Positions 26,005 through 35,114 of a stretch of DNA of 64,000 nucleotides are shown piece after piece. The position numbers were made by a program, and so were the translations under genes. The notes beneath the pieces are model-generated. The model saw only the letters and a program-made list of their open reading frames with translations, was not told the origin of the DNA and searched no databases. Source of the stretch: Gemmatimonas phototrophica (GTDB taxonomy: Bacteria; Gemmatimonadota; Gemmatimonadetes; Gemmatimonadales; Gemmatimonadaceae); contig NZ_CP011454.1 in assembly GCF_000695095.2 (NCBI RefSeq), positions 868,001-932,000 on the forward strand, read 5' to 3'. Every line of letters begins with the position of its first letter. Position 1 is the first letter of the stretch.

Positions 26005-28475
26005 ACACAGGGATCATGTCGCGCGTCGTGCGGCTCACCGCCGCAACGCTGTGCGTGGTGGCGGCCAGTGTCGGTGCGCAGCAGCGCGAAGGCGATTCAG
26101 AAGTGCGTCGCCGTGCGCTCATTGAGCAGTGGGACGGTGTGGCCGGAGCCACCGAGGCCAGCACCGGGGTGTCATTCACCAGTTGGCTGGCCGCGGTGGG
26201 GAGCGCCCGTGGGTCGCTGCGCGCGGCCGTAACGGTGCCGCAAGCACAACGGTGGACAAGCATTGGACCACGCGGGCTGTACATGGACAACGGTTTCTTT
26301 GGCTCGTTGCCGCAGCTCGACGCCGGTCGCGTACCGGCATTGGCGTTTCATCCTACCGATCGCAACATCATCTACGCCGGTACGTCGGCGGGTGGCGTGT
26401 GGAAGAGCACCAACGAAGGCGCCAGCTGGGTGCCGCTCACCGACACCGAGTGCTCACTGGCCACGGGCTCCATCGCTATTGATCCGGTGAACCCCGACAT
26501 CGTGTACGTGGGTACGGGCGAAGTGTACGAAGCCACCGCCGGCTGCGGCGTGCTGCGCAGCACCGACGGTGGCGCCACGTGGAGCAGCTTTGGTGCGAAC
26601 GTGTTTACGCAAAATGCTGCCACCTCGTGGGCCATTTACAGCCTGGTGGTAGACCGGGCCAGTGCCGGTACCACCAACGCCACCACGCTGCTGGCGGCCA
26701 CGCTGCGTGGCATCATGCGCTCCACCAACAGTGGGCAAACGTGGACGGTGGTGACCCCTGCGCTCACGTTCAGCGACCTCAAGCAGCACCCCACCGACCC
26801 CAACGTACTGTACGCGGCACGCGTGGGCGTGGCGAGCAGCGCCTTTCCGCCGGGGCTGTGGCGCTCCAACGATCGCGGCGCCAACTGGGCACAGGTGGCC
26901 ACCTTTGGCACCGACTCCGTACAGCGTATGGAGATTGCCGTCTCCCCCGCACGGCCGGGCAGTGTGTGGATGCTGGCCGGTCGCCCCGATCGACAGCTGG
27001 GCGGGCTCTGGCGCTGGGATGATGCCACCAACTCGCGCACCACGCTCGACGCCATCGGGCCACGGCAACCCGAACCTTCAGGGCGCATCAACTTTGGCGG
27101 GCAGAGCGACTACAACCTCATGATTGCCGTAGACCCCGTTGATGACAACGTCATCTACATTGGGGGCGTGCGCGCCTACAAGAGCGTGGACGGCGGCACG
27201 AGCTTCCGCGAAATGGCGGAGCGCATTCATGTGGACTGGCACGCCGTGGCCGTGGACCCCAACGACGCCCGCCGCGTCCTGGCCGGCAACGATGGCGGTC
27301 TGTTCCTGTCGCGCGACAAGGGATCCACGTGGCAGTCGCTCAACGCCGGGCTCACCACCTCGCTGCACTATCCGGGGTTGTCGCTGCACCCCACCGACCC
27401 CACCGGCGTACTCACCGGGCTGCAGGACAACGGCACCATCATCACGCGCAACGGCATCGCGCAGTGGAACGGCGTGTTTGGTGGCGACGGGGCGTTTACC
27501 GCCATCAATCCCGACGCGCCCACCACGTATTACGTGTCGAGTCAGAACGGCAATCTGTTTCGCATGAACGGCACCACCGGCGCCGCGACACGCATTTGGG
27601 TCGACACCACCACCGAACGGCGGCGCGCCTTCATTGCGCCCTTTGTGCTCGACGCGTCGCGTCCGTCGCGTCTCTACTTTGGCGGTGCACGACTGTTCCG
27701 CACGGAGAATCAGGGCGCCGCGTGGACGCCCATTTCCCCCGATCTCACCCGTGGCACCGGCGTGATCAATGCTATCGCGCTGGCGCCCAGCGATTCCAAC
27801 GTGATTTTCGTGGGCACCAACGACGGCAACGTGCGCTACTCGCGTGACTTTGGTGCCACCTGGCTGGCGCCGCAAACCACGCTCCCCACGCGCACCATTA
27901 CCGACTTCGCGGTGAACCCCACCAACGCCAACACCGCCGTGGTCACCATTGGTGGCTCGGGTGGTCCGCACGTGTACATCACCCGCGATGGCGGCGCCAC
28001 GTGGAGCAACATTACTGGCACGCTGCCCGATGTCACCACGCAAGCCGTGGTCTGGGGTCCCGGCGGGCGCCTGTACGTGGGGAACATGTATGGCGTGTAC
28101 GAAAGCACCAACGAAGGGCAATCGTGGACGCGCCAGAGCGGGATGCCCACCATTCGCATTACCGATCTGGTGTACAACGCCCGTACCAACCGACTCGTGG
28201 CTGCCACTTACGGTCGAGGCATCTGGGCCTACGACTTTGCTGCGGCCACCGAGGTGCTACGCGGTGACGTGAACAACGACGGGCAAGTGAACGCCGCCGA
28301 CGCGTTGCTCATCCAGCAGGCGCTCATTGGCGTACAGATCCCGAGCACCGTGTCCCTCTTCCCCGCCGCCGACGCGAACTGCGACGGGAAAATGGAAATA
28401 CTGGACGCCCTCGTAGTGCTGAAGTTCGCGGTAGGAGAAACCGTTGCGGGAGCGTGCGCAGGGACACGCCGGTAA
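26001..28475 (+). CDS. Secreted BNR/sortilin-type beta-propeller protein with dockerin domain
   Basis: 824 residues. The signal peptide is about 1-26 (ends SVGAQ). From about 75 to 750 there are many BNR/Asp-box repeats of the type STDGGATW, SNDRGANW, SRDKGSTW and TRDGGATW, which build a ten-bladed VPS10/xyloglucanase-like propeller. The C-terminal about 65 residues are a type I dockerin with two calcium-binding segments (DVNNDGQVNAAD and DANCDGKMEILD). Propellers of this type bind or cleave glycans or peptides; no catalytic residues are obvious. ATGA overlap with the preceding lipoprotein. The dockerin implies docking onto a cohesin, which the two upstream lipoproteins may provide. Confidence 0.9.
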   Translation: MNTGIMSRVVRLTAATLCVVAASVGAQQREGDSEVRRRALIEQWDGVAGATEASTGVSFTSWLAAVGSARGSLRAAVTVPQAQRWTSIGPRGLYMDNGFFGSLPQLDAGRVPALAFHPTDRNIIYAGTSAGGVWKSTNEGASWVPLTDTECSLATGSIAIDPVNPDIVYVGTGEVYEATAGCGVLRSTDGGATWSSFGANVFTQNAATSWAIYSLVVDRASAGTTNATTLLAATLRGIMRSTNSGQTWTVVTPALTFSDLKQHPTDPNVLYAARVGVASSAFPPGLWRSNDRGANWAQVATFGTDSVQRMEIAVSPARPGSVWMLAGRPDRQLGGLWRWDDATNSRTTLDAIGPRQPEPSGRINFGGQSDYNLMIAVDPVDDNVIYIGGVRAYKSVDGGTSFREMAERIHVDWHAVAVDPNDARRVLAGNDGGLFLSRDKGSTWQSLNAGLTTSLHYPGLSLHPTDPTGVLTGLQDNGTIITRNGIAQWNGVFGGDGAFTAINPDAPTTYYVSSQNGNLFRMNGTTGAATRIWVDTTTERRRAFIAPFVLDASRPSRLYFGGARLFRTENQGAAWTPISPDLTRGTGVINAIALAPSDSNVIFVGTNDGNVRYSRDFGATWLAPQTTLPTRTITDFAVNPTNANTAVVTIGGSGGPHVYITRDGGATWSNITGTLPDVTTQAVVWGPGGRLYVGNMYGVYESTNEGQSWTRQSGMPTIRITDLVYNARTNRLVAATYGRGIWAYDFAAATEVLRGDVNNDGQVNAADALLIQQALIGVQIPSTVSLFPAADANCDGKMEILDALVVLKFAVGETVAGACAGTRR

Positions 28476-28477
28476 CT

Positions 28478-28735
28478 GCGGGAACCGCTGTAAAAGCGTT
28501 ATGGGTTATGGGTTACCGGGTAACGGCGGGGAACAGCGCTGGTACAGCGCTGCTCCCCGCGGTGTCCGTGAGGCGCTGTTCCCGCAGCGTCCGTGCGGGG
28601 CACACACGCGCGGACGAAGCACTCAGACCTCTCAACTCGCTTTAATCGGGCCTCTCACCCTCGATATCCATCGCACACTCGATCGTCCCACCGCGCACCT
28701 CTGACTCGCGATTCTCCGATCTCAGATCTGACCCG
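28478..28735 (+). repeat. Dispersed 3'-end-associated repeat, copy a
   Basis: Fills the space between two converging genes. Order of blocks: GCTGTAAAAGCG, TTATGGG heptads with GGGTAAC, a GC-rich middle, ACCTCTCAACTCGC, CTCTCACCCTCGATATCC, then GATCTCAGATCT. Same layout in five other places in the window. Confidence 0.85.
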
Positions 28736-28736
28736 T

Positions 28737-29429
28737 CTAAATCGCGCGACTGGAGACGAGTCTGAAGTTGACGTGGATGTCGTAGAGCTGTCCGTTGTCC
28801 ACGCAGTAGGCCTTGGCGCCTGGGGCTGAACGCACCTGGTACGTGGTGGGATCGAGGCGCGTGACGGAGATGTACGAGGCGCCCGTCGTGGCGCCGTCGA
28901 AGACGATGTTCCAGCGCAGCGCATTGCAGCCGCTCCCCGTGCCGGAGAGGTTGACCGCGAAAATGCCGTCGCGGGTTTCGCCAACGGCAATCGCGCTTCC
29001 GAAGGTGGCAATGCTGCGCACATTCATGAACACGGGGCGCCGGTCTACGATGGCCACGCCTGCTTCATTCACATACGACAGCGTGACCTTGCGAGGAAAC
29101 GCCGCGCAGGTCCGTGTCTTGCTGGTGGGGTTGTCGGTTTGCAGTGTTGCATCGCCACTCCCCGTGGCAGAGGCAAAGATGCGGGTGCTTACGCCACACA
29201 CACCGTTGGCATATACCGACTCGGTGCTGCCGCTTGTGAGATACGCGCCGTCGCCGGTAAGTCCGCTGTTCGCGGCGGGGAGGTACCAGGTCGCGGTGGG
29301 GTCAGCCGTTGTGGTGGCTTTCGCAAACGCCGGACCGCCCACTTCGGTGGTGACTGGTTCGTTGGTGGTGCAGGCGCCGAGCGGTGCAAGCAGGGCGAGT
29401 AAACAGGCGAGCGTAGTGGACCGTCTCAT
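28737..29429 (-). CDS. Lipoprotein, paralogue of the neighbouring 29506 gene
   Basis: 230 residues from ATG at 29429, with GGAG seven bases upstream. Lipobox PLGAC (Cys about 18). Mature region: about 190 residues with WYLPAAN, SVYANGVCGVSTRIF, SGDATLQTDNP and a C-terminal DPTTYQVRS block. At least five Cys, likely disulfide-bonded. The same blocks occur in the next gene (WYFPLDD, SVYDNGVCGVSAKLF, SGDATMQTDNP), so the two share an uncharacterised extracytoplasmic domain. I do not recognise a family. It lacks the IPT/TIG domain that the paralogue has in front of the shared part. Confidence 0.75.
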   Translation of the reverse strand: MRRSTTLACLLALLAPLGACTTNEPVTTEVGGPAFAKATTTADPTATWYLPAANSGLTGDGAYLTSGSTESVYANGVCGVSTRIFASATGSGDATLQTDNPTSKTRTCAAFPRKVTLSYVNEAGVAIVDRRPVFMNVRSIATFGSAIAVGETRDGIFAVNLSGTGSGCNALRWNIVFDGATTGASYISVTRLDPTTYQVRSAPGAKAYCVDNGQLYDIHVNFRLVSSRAI

Positions 29430-29505
29430 GTGAGGCTCCGGGTAATGAGGTCGAGGTGAACCAACGACCTCATTACTCGGACAATCCATACCGGTTTGCG
29501 GTGGC

Positions 29506-30498
29506 TTATGGCAGCGCGCGCTTTTTGACGGTGAATCGCACATTGAGTGGATAGCTCACGCCATTGGCCGGACAATACGCGCGATTATTGGGCGCGGGTT
29601 GTGACTCAACGCTCCACGTATTGGCGTCAAGGCGCGTGACGAGCAATTTGTCGCCGGGCACGGAGAGCCCTTCCACGAGATCATTCCACCGGAGTGATGC
29701 ACAGCGAGCGCTCCGGATGGACAAGGAGAACGTGAGCCCGCGCAGCGCGGTGCTGCCAATGGGAATGGTCAGTGTCCCGTTCTCAAGTGCCCGGAGATTG
29801 AAGAAGCCTGCCGTACGCTCCACATGGCCGTCGGCATAGTGCAGCGAGACGGTACGAGGGTACAGCGGGCACTGTCGGTCGCGGAAGTTGGGATTGTCTG
29901 TTTGCATGGTGGCATCGCCGCTGCCACTGAAGGCATTGGACGAAAACAGCTTGGCCGACACGCCACACACGCCGTTGTCGTACACCGATTCCTGACCACT
30001 CACGAAGGCGCCGTCGCTGCGCAGGCCGAGGGCGCTGTCGTCGAGCGGGAAGTACCAGGTGGTCTTGGGATCGCCCAGCACCACTTCGAAGACCTCGGCG
30101 CCTACTCCCTTCTTGCCGCCCACATTGGTCACAACAATGTCGTACGACCCAATGGTGGCGTTGGCTGGTACCGCAATGCGTGCCTTGAGTGTGCTGCTGT
30201 TCACGTAGCTGTTGGAGAGCACCTGCACCTGCGTGGTATCCCCCGCAATGGACCAGCGGGCTGATGCCCCTTTGGCAAAGCCGCTGCCGCTGATGGTCAC
30301 ATCAACGACGGTGTCGGTACTGGCGATGGCCGGTGAGGCCCCGGTGACGGACACGGTCGTGGTGCCGCCGGAACCACTGCCCCCGCCATTCGCCCTGGCG
30401 AAGGCCGGTGTTGCGGTGGCGTCAGTGAGCGTGCTGCCGCCACAGGCGGTGAGCAGCACGAGCGACAGGGTCGCTCGCAGGAAGGAGGCGGGCGTCAT
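29506..30498 (-). CDS. Lipoprotein with IPT/TIG domain and shared uncharacterised domain
   Basis: 330 residues from ATG at 30498 (the frame is open to 30636). Lipobox LLTAC (Cys about 19), then a Gly/Ser linker. One IPT/TIG-type Ig-like domain (about 50-135: GSGFAKGASARW, then VVTNVGGKKG) follows. The C-terminal about 190 residues are the domain shared with the 28737 gene, including NGVCGVSAKLF and a TMQTDNPNFRDRQC block with four to six conserved Cys. The genes are tandem with 76 bp between, so a duplication with gain or loss of the Ig-like domain is likely. Surface-exposed, function unknown. Confidence 0.75.
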   Translation of the reverse strand: MTPASFLRATLSLVLLTACGGSTLTDATATPAFARANGGGSGSGGTTTVSVTGASPAIASTDTVVDVTISGSGFAKGASARWSIAGDTTQVQVLSNSYVNSSTLKARIAVPANATIGSYDIVVTNVGGKKGVGAEVFEVVLGDPKTTWYFPLDDSALGLRSDGAFVSGQESVYDNGVCGVSAKLFSSNAFSGSGDATMQTDNPNFRDRQCPLYPRTVSLHYADGHVERTAGFFNLRALENGTLTIPIGSTALRGLTFSLSIRSARCASLRWNDLVEGLSVPGDKLLVTRLDANTWSVESQPAPNNRAYCPANGVSYPLNVRFTVKKRALP

Positions 30499-30625
30499 TG
30501 GGTAGTGGCTGGAGACAGGAACAACACGCGGCTGCGCAATGATACGGACAACGGCATCACGTTTGCGCGACGTGGCGGGGAAAAAAGAGGACCCGGGCGT
30601 GGCGTGGTGCGGCGTGGCCAACGCG

Positions 30626-33568
30626 TCATCGGCCATCGCCCGACAGCTGGTACGCCGCCCAACGATACGGGTGGGACTGCTGCGGATCGCGAATCATGAG
30701 CCGTTGCGCCGTGGCGAGTGCCTCGGGGGTGGACTGACGGCGACGCGCGGTGTGAAAGTGCCGGGCAAAGCGGGCGGCCGCAGCGTCGTCGATACGCCAG
30801 AGCGTCGCGACCACGTTGCGCGCACCGGCCATGAGCCAGGCGTTGGCCAGCGAAGTAAACTCTCCCCGCGCTTCAAAGCGCATGCCCTGCCCGTTGCCGA
30901 CGGCGGTTTCGCAGCCGGAGAGAAACAGGAGCGGACTGCGTACGGTAAGGCCGAGGATCTCGTGCACTTCGAGGCGGCCATCATTGGCGGACGAGGTGGG
31001 CGTCGCACTGCCACGCAACTCCAGTCGCGAGAAGAGCGGATTGTGCGCATTCACCACGGCATGACTGGCCACGTGTACCACGCCGGGTTGCTGCACCAGC
31101 GTGCGCAACTGCTGCTCGCTGGCGTCTCCGTTCAGGTAGACCGTGCCGCCGCTTTGCGCCGCCGCGTCCTCCGCTTCGGCTCGCGAGCCGGGCAGGCGGT
31201 CGGTGAACGGCGCCAGAGCGCTGAACGACGGCGACGGCCATACGGGTTGGGGTCGCGCCGGCATGGTGCGCACCCCCACCAGGAAAGCGGCGCTGGGCAG
31301 GTTCACCAGGGTGATCTCTTCCACGAGATGCCGCTGGGTGGCTGCGTTGTACAGCGCACCAAAAGGCAGTGCCGTGAGCAGGCCGTGCGGAACCAGAACC
31401 CATTGGCGCACGGTGGCAGGCAGCAGGCGTTGCACGGGAGTCACCAGCGTTTCGTGCAGCGCGGACAGCAAGGGGATGGCGGCCTGGCCAGCGTGCCGCT
31501 GTCCGAGCAGCTCACGCACCAGTCCAATACGCGCCGCCAGCGAGTCCGTAGGCATGGGGATCGTCGCCACCCGTACCGCTTCGCGCGTCACCGCAAAAAT
31601 CACCAGATGCTCTGGGGTGGCAAAGTACTCCACCAGCGCTTCGTGGCGTTGCAACACGGGTTTCACGTTTTGCGGCGTGGTGAACGCCGTGGCCGGAGTA
31701 CTGGCGATCTCGTGACGCTCGTTCGGTAACGGCAGCCGACTGCGCAACGCCTCATAGGCACTCCGGGCCACGCGCAAACTATCGCGCAGCTCCTGCGTCG
31801 ACGCCACGAGGGCGGCACTGCGGTCGCGCGGGGCGCGGTCTTCCTGCAGGCGAAGCCGATTCACCAACGCATCAATGCGTGCCAGCAGCGCATTGGCCTC
31901 CCGCTCCACGTACAATGGCGGGTCGGTTGTGCGACGGCCGTTGCGCTGCAGCGCCTCACGGCTCTCGCGGAGCCGCTCGGTGAGTTCGCGCCCGCGGGCG
32001 GCATCGGCGACGGCGAACGCATCATCCACCAATCCCTGCGCCAAAAGCGCGAGTGTCAGATCGGCGTAGACGCGCGCCCGCGCGGCGACATAGCGCTGGC
32101 GCAGTTCCCCCGCGGCGTACTGCGCCCGTACCTGTTCAATGGTCGCAACAGCCGCTTTCCCCTCGCGTACGGCTTCACGCCGACGTCCCAGCGCGGCGTA
32201 GGCACGCGCCTTCCATGCCAGCCGTTCGGCACGAACATCGGGGCCGGCCATCTCGAACAGCGATGTGGTGCGCTCAAGTTCGTGCAGCACCCCGGGCCAG
32301 TGTGACGCACGGGCCATCTGCCGGGCCGTGGCAAGTGCCAGCTGCGAAGCCGCCAGCGGGATATCCAATTGCCGGGCAACACGACGCGCCTCGGCCAGAT
32401 GACGATCCGCGCGGGGATAGTCCCGCGCCTCCTCCGCCAGTTCGGCCAACAGCAAAAGATCCTCGAGCATCTGATACAGCAGCCCGTGGCGGGCATGCCC
32501 GTTCAATGCCGTGGTGGCCATGCGCTGCGCGGCCGACACATTCCCTCGTTGCTGCAGGGCGCGGGCCTGCTGGCGTCGCACCGTGAACTGTTCCTTGGGT
32601 TGGCCCAGCGAGTCGTTGAGGATCGCCGCCTGACCGTACACGTCCAGCGCGTGCTGCGTATCGCCGGCCTCGAGATACAAGTCCCCCTGGACGCGCAGAT
32701 TTTCGGCCAGTTCTCCGGCAGCGCCAAGACGACGGGCCAGATCATTGGCACTGTCCAGCAACACAAACGCACGCTGCGGGGCGCCCATGGCGGCATACGC
32801 CGTGGCGAGTTGGCCGCGCGCATTGACCTCGAGGGTCGAGTCGCCGGTGGCACTGGCCAGCGTACGAGCCTCACGCAGCAGCCCGGTGGCGTCCAGCGCG
32901 GCCCCCCGCGCAATCTGCAAGGCCGCCAGATTGTTCAGCGTACGTGCGAGGTTCACCGTGTCGGCAAGCGTGGTGAACTGCAGGCGGGCCTCGGTGAATG
33001 CCTCGGCGGCCGCGTCGTACAGCGCTCGCTCCTGCAACACCAATCCCAGATTCATGCGTGCCTTGGCAACACCGGCCGAGTCGCCCGATTCGCGCGCCAC
33101 GGTGGCCGCTTCCGTGAGCAGGCGGGTCGCATCGGAGGTGCGATCTTCTTCCCAGGCCAACAGCCCCAGACTGTTCAGCGACCGAAACAGCTCGTGGCGC
33201 ATGCCCAGATGCCGCTTGAGGCGCAGCGCGGCCTCCCCCCATTGGCGCGCCGATACATACTCGCCACGCTGTTTGGCCGCCTGCGCCCGACCAGTGAGCG
33301 CCCGTGCAATTCGTGAGGAATCCGCGAGGCGTTCGGCCAATGTCTGGGCCTGCGTCCAAAGGACAGCGGCACTATCAGGCGCTCCGCGATAGAGCGAATC
33401 GCCGGCGGCCAGCAAGGCATCAATGCGCTGCTGCTCGGCGCTGAGCGGGGCGCGAGCCACGGCGTCGCGCCCGCTATCGCAGGCTGCGATCGCCAGCCAC
33501 GCCGCCACCGACAGCCGACCGGCCACCAGATGGAACGAGGTCTTGGAAGGCGTGCGTGTGCGCCGCAT
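30626..33568 (-). CDS. TPR-CHAT protease-like lipoprotein
   Basis: 980 residues from ATG at 33568; the open frame reaches 33793 but overlaps the anti-sigma gene. Lipobox LAIAAC (Cys about 29) predicts membrane anchoring on the extracytoplasmic side. Residues about 45-560 are TPR-like helical repeats. The C-terminal CHAT domain has the catalytic dyad of the caspase/separase clan: His in VHVASHAVV and Cys in LLFLSGCETAVG, both intact. It is the third gene of an operon with an ECF sigma factor and its anti-sigma factor. No gRAMP/Cas7-11 effector is near, so it is not a craspase. Probably an envelope stress or proteolytic signalling component; substrate unknown. Confidence 0.9.
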   Translation of the reverse strand: MRRTRTPSKTSFHLVAGRLSVAAWLAIAACDSGRDAVARAPLSAEQQRIDALLAAGDSLYRGAPDSAAVLWTQAQTLAERLADSSRIARALTGRAQAAKQRGEYVSARQWGEAALRLKRHLGMRHELFRSLNSLGLLAWEEDRTSDATRLLTEAATVARESGDSAGVAKARMNLGLVLQERALYDAAAEAFTEARLQFTTLADTVNLARTLNNLAALQIARGAALDATGLLREARTLASATGDSTLEVNARGQLATAYAAMGAPQRAFVLLDSANDLARRLGAAGELAENLRVQGDLYLEAGDTQHALDVYGQAAILNDSLGQPKEQFTVRRQQARALQQRGNVSAAQRMATTALNGHARHGLLYQMLEDLLLLAELAEEARDYPRADRHLAEARRVARQLDIPLAASQLALATARQMARASHWPGVLHELERTTSLFEMAGPDVRAERLAWKARAYAALGRRREAVREGKAAVATIEQVRAQYAAGELRQRYVAARARVYADLTLALLAQGLVDDAFAVADAARGRELTERLRESREALQRNGRRTTDPPLYVEREANALLARIDALVNRLRLQEDRAPRDRSAALVASTQELRDSLRVARSAYEALRSRLPLPNERHEIASTPATAFTTPQNVKPVLQRHEALVEYFATPEHLVIFAVTREAVRVATIPMPTDSLAARIGLVRELLGQRHAGQAAIPLLSALHETLVTPVQRLLPATVRQWVLVPHGLLTALPFGALYNAATQRHLVEEITLVNLPSAAFLVGVRTMPARPQPVWPSPSFSALAPFTDRLPGSRAEAEDAAAQSGGTVYLNGDASEQQLRTLVQQPGVVHVASHAVVNAHNPLFSRLELRGSATPTSSANDGRLEVHEILGLTVRSPLLFLSGCETAVGNGQGMRFEARGEFTSLANAWLMAGARNVVATLWRIDDAAAARFARHFHTARRRQSTPEALATAQRLMIRDPQQSHPYRWAAYQLSGDGR

Positions 33569-33582
33569 GAGTGTGCCGTGGG

Positions 33583-34200
33583 TCAGCGCGGGACGAGCAG
33601 ATACGCGCCGGTGCTGCGGCTGCGCCCATCGAGCTGCTGGGCCGTGACGCTCCACCACGCTCGTGGTGCAGCGCGTAGCACGGCGCGAGGGAGCGTGAGC
33701 ACCGTATCGCTTGTGGCGGTAGCGTGTAAAACGCTGCCGACGTCGTTCTGCACCACCAGATCGTAGGTGGCCCCCGGGGCGGCCGAGCGCCACACGAGAA
33801 TGAGGTCCGTGGTGTTGGACACCAGGGAGTCGCTGGTTACCACCGCCAGTGCCGTTTCAATCTCCGGGGACGGCCCAGCACCGGCAGAAGGAAGAGCGCC
33901 ACGCGTGGTGTCTGGCGTAATCGATGGCGGGGTACTGCCACCGCCCCAGCGCATCATGACTATGACGGCGGCTGCCGCTGCCAGAGGGGCCAGGTACCGT
34001 ACCCGCACGGTGGGGGGCGCGGGGAGCAGCCGTCGGACTTCCACCACCTCGCGGCGGCACTCGCTGCAGAGGGCAAGATGCTGCGCCGCCACCTGCTTCG
34101 CGGGGGCGGAGAGGGAGCCGTCAACGAACGCGGCCACGAGATGCGCATCGAGGTGTTCCTCGGCTGCGCGTGCGACTTCCGAATGCATGGGCGTCGTCAT
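33583..34200 (-). CDS. Anti-sigma factor with zinc-finger (zf-HC2) domain
   Basis: 205 residues. The N-terminal zf-HC2 (about 15-55) has His...Cys-x2-Cys (HLDAHL and LCSECR), typical of ECF anti-sigma factors. One membrane helix is about 70-85 (LAPLAAAAAVIVMM). The C-terminal extracytoplasmic part is a beta-rich sensor-like domain (ATYDLVVQND...GAYLLVPR). The start overlaps the sigma-factor stop by 4 bp (ATGA), so the pair is stoichiometrically produced. It would hold the sigma factor at the membrane until a signal releases it. The CHAT lipoprotein gene follows after 14 bp. Confidence 0.88.
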   Translation of the reverse strand: MTTPMHSEVARAAEEHLDAHLVAAFVDGSLSAPAKQVAAQHLALCSECRREVVEVRRLLPAPPTVRVRYLAPLAAAAAVIVMMRWGGGSTPPSITPDTTRGALPSAGAGPSPEIETALAVVTSDSLVSNTTDLILVWRSAAPGATYDLVVQNDVGSVLHATATSDTVLTLPRAVLRAAPRAWWSVTAQQLDGRSRSTGAYLLVPR

Positions 34201-34877
34201 GGGATACTGCTCTCCACACCGCGGGCCTTGAGGAGGCGACGCAGGCTGCCAAAGGTGGCGTTGAGCCGACGGAACACGTGAAAGGCCGTGGGCAGGCCAA
34301 GCAAGCGGGCGATTTCGCTACCCGAAAGCCCATCGTGAAACCGCAGCTTGATGAGCAACTGCTCATCCGGGTTGAGCTGCGCCATGGCACTGCTCACGGC
34401 GTCCTGCAGCTCGCGGTGGCGCACGTCTTGATCAGGGAGCGGGGCCTGATCGTCAACGGTATGGGCGATCGCGAGATCCCCATCGGTGGTAAACCGTGCC
34501 AGGCGTCGCCGAAGCTGCAAACGCGCTTCCGCGCCGTCCTTGTCCTGGGCGTCCCGGGGGCGACCGTACTGCTGACGGTAGAAATCAAGACAGAGACGGC
34601 GCGCCACCACCGTCAGCCAGGTGGTCAGTTTGCTTCGGCCGTCGTTCCGGTAGCCACGCAACCGACGGAAGTTGTCTTCCTGCAGGCGTTCGAGGACAAA
34701 GGCATAGGCATCCATGGCCTCGTCGTACTGAGGAAAGACATCCCGCGCAATGTGCACGAGCAGCCGACTGTGGTCGGCCACAAAGACCGCCCACGCGGCA
34801 TCGCGGGCGTCGGCAGCAGGGGCGTCAAGGAGCGACGAGAGAGAGGCGGGCAAAAATGCGCTGGCAATGGTCAACAC
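34197..34877 (-). CDS. ECF-type RNA polymerase sigma factor
   Basis: 226 residues. Region 2 is about 40-110 (FPQYDEAMDAYAFVLERL, then WLTVVARRLCLDFYR with the -10 recognition helix). Region 4 is about 165-225 (MAQLNPDEQLLIKLRF, GSEIARLLGLPTAFHVFRRL). It lacks region 3 and region 1.1, as ECF factors do. Linked to a zf-HC2 anti-sigma factor by a 4-bp overlap and to a TPR-CHAT lipoprotein. Its autoregulated promoter should lie just upstream of 34877. That stretch is short before a repeat element, and I saw no clear ECF promoter there. Confidence 0.9.
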   Translation of the reverse strand: MLTIASAFLPASLSSLLDAPAADARDAAWAVFVADHSRLLVHIARDVFPQYDEAMDAYAFVLERLQEDNFRRLRGYRNDGRSKLTTWLTVVARRLCLDFYRQQYGRPRDAQDKDGAEARLQLRRRLARFTTDGDLAIAHTVDDQAPLPDQDVRHRELQDAVSSAMAQLNPDEQLLIKLRFHDGLSGSEIARLLGLPTAFHVFRRLNATFGSLRRLLKARGVESSIP

Positions 34878-34919
34878 ATGATGACACGGACAATGCTAGC
34901 ACTATTGCGCGGTTACAGC

Positions 34920-35114
34920 GGAACTGCGGTAACCGCTGTAAAAGCGTCATGGGTTATGGGTTATCGGGTTACCGGGTAACTGCGGTAACAGCGGGCCCGT
35001 GCGGGGCACGCACGCGCGGACGCCAGCACTCGGACCTCTCAACGTCGTGGTTATCTCGACCCTCTCACCCTCGGTATCCATCGCACACTCGATCGTCCCA
35101 CCGCGCACCTCTGA
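34920..35114 (+). repeat. Dispersed 3'-end-associated repeat, copy b
   Basis: Same blocks as copy a: GCGGTAACCGC, GTCATGGG/TTATGGG heptads with GGGTAAC, GGACCTCTCAAC, CTCTCACCCTCGGTATCC, ACCGCGCACCTCTGACT. It ends against the stop of the TonB receptor gene. Confidence 0.85.

Noticed and set aside
28444-28704. ORF through dispersed repeat copy a
   Set aside because: Its translation depends on a repeat that lacks conserved frame between copies; other copies give different frames.
30626-33568. Craspase (type III-E CRISPR) TPR-CHAT
   Set aside because: The CHAT protein has a lipobox and there is no gRAMP/Cas7-11 gene or CRISPR array; it is operonic with an ECF sigma pair.
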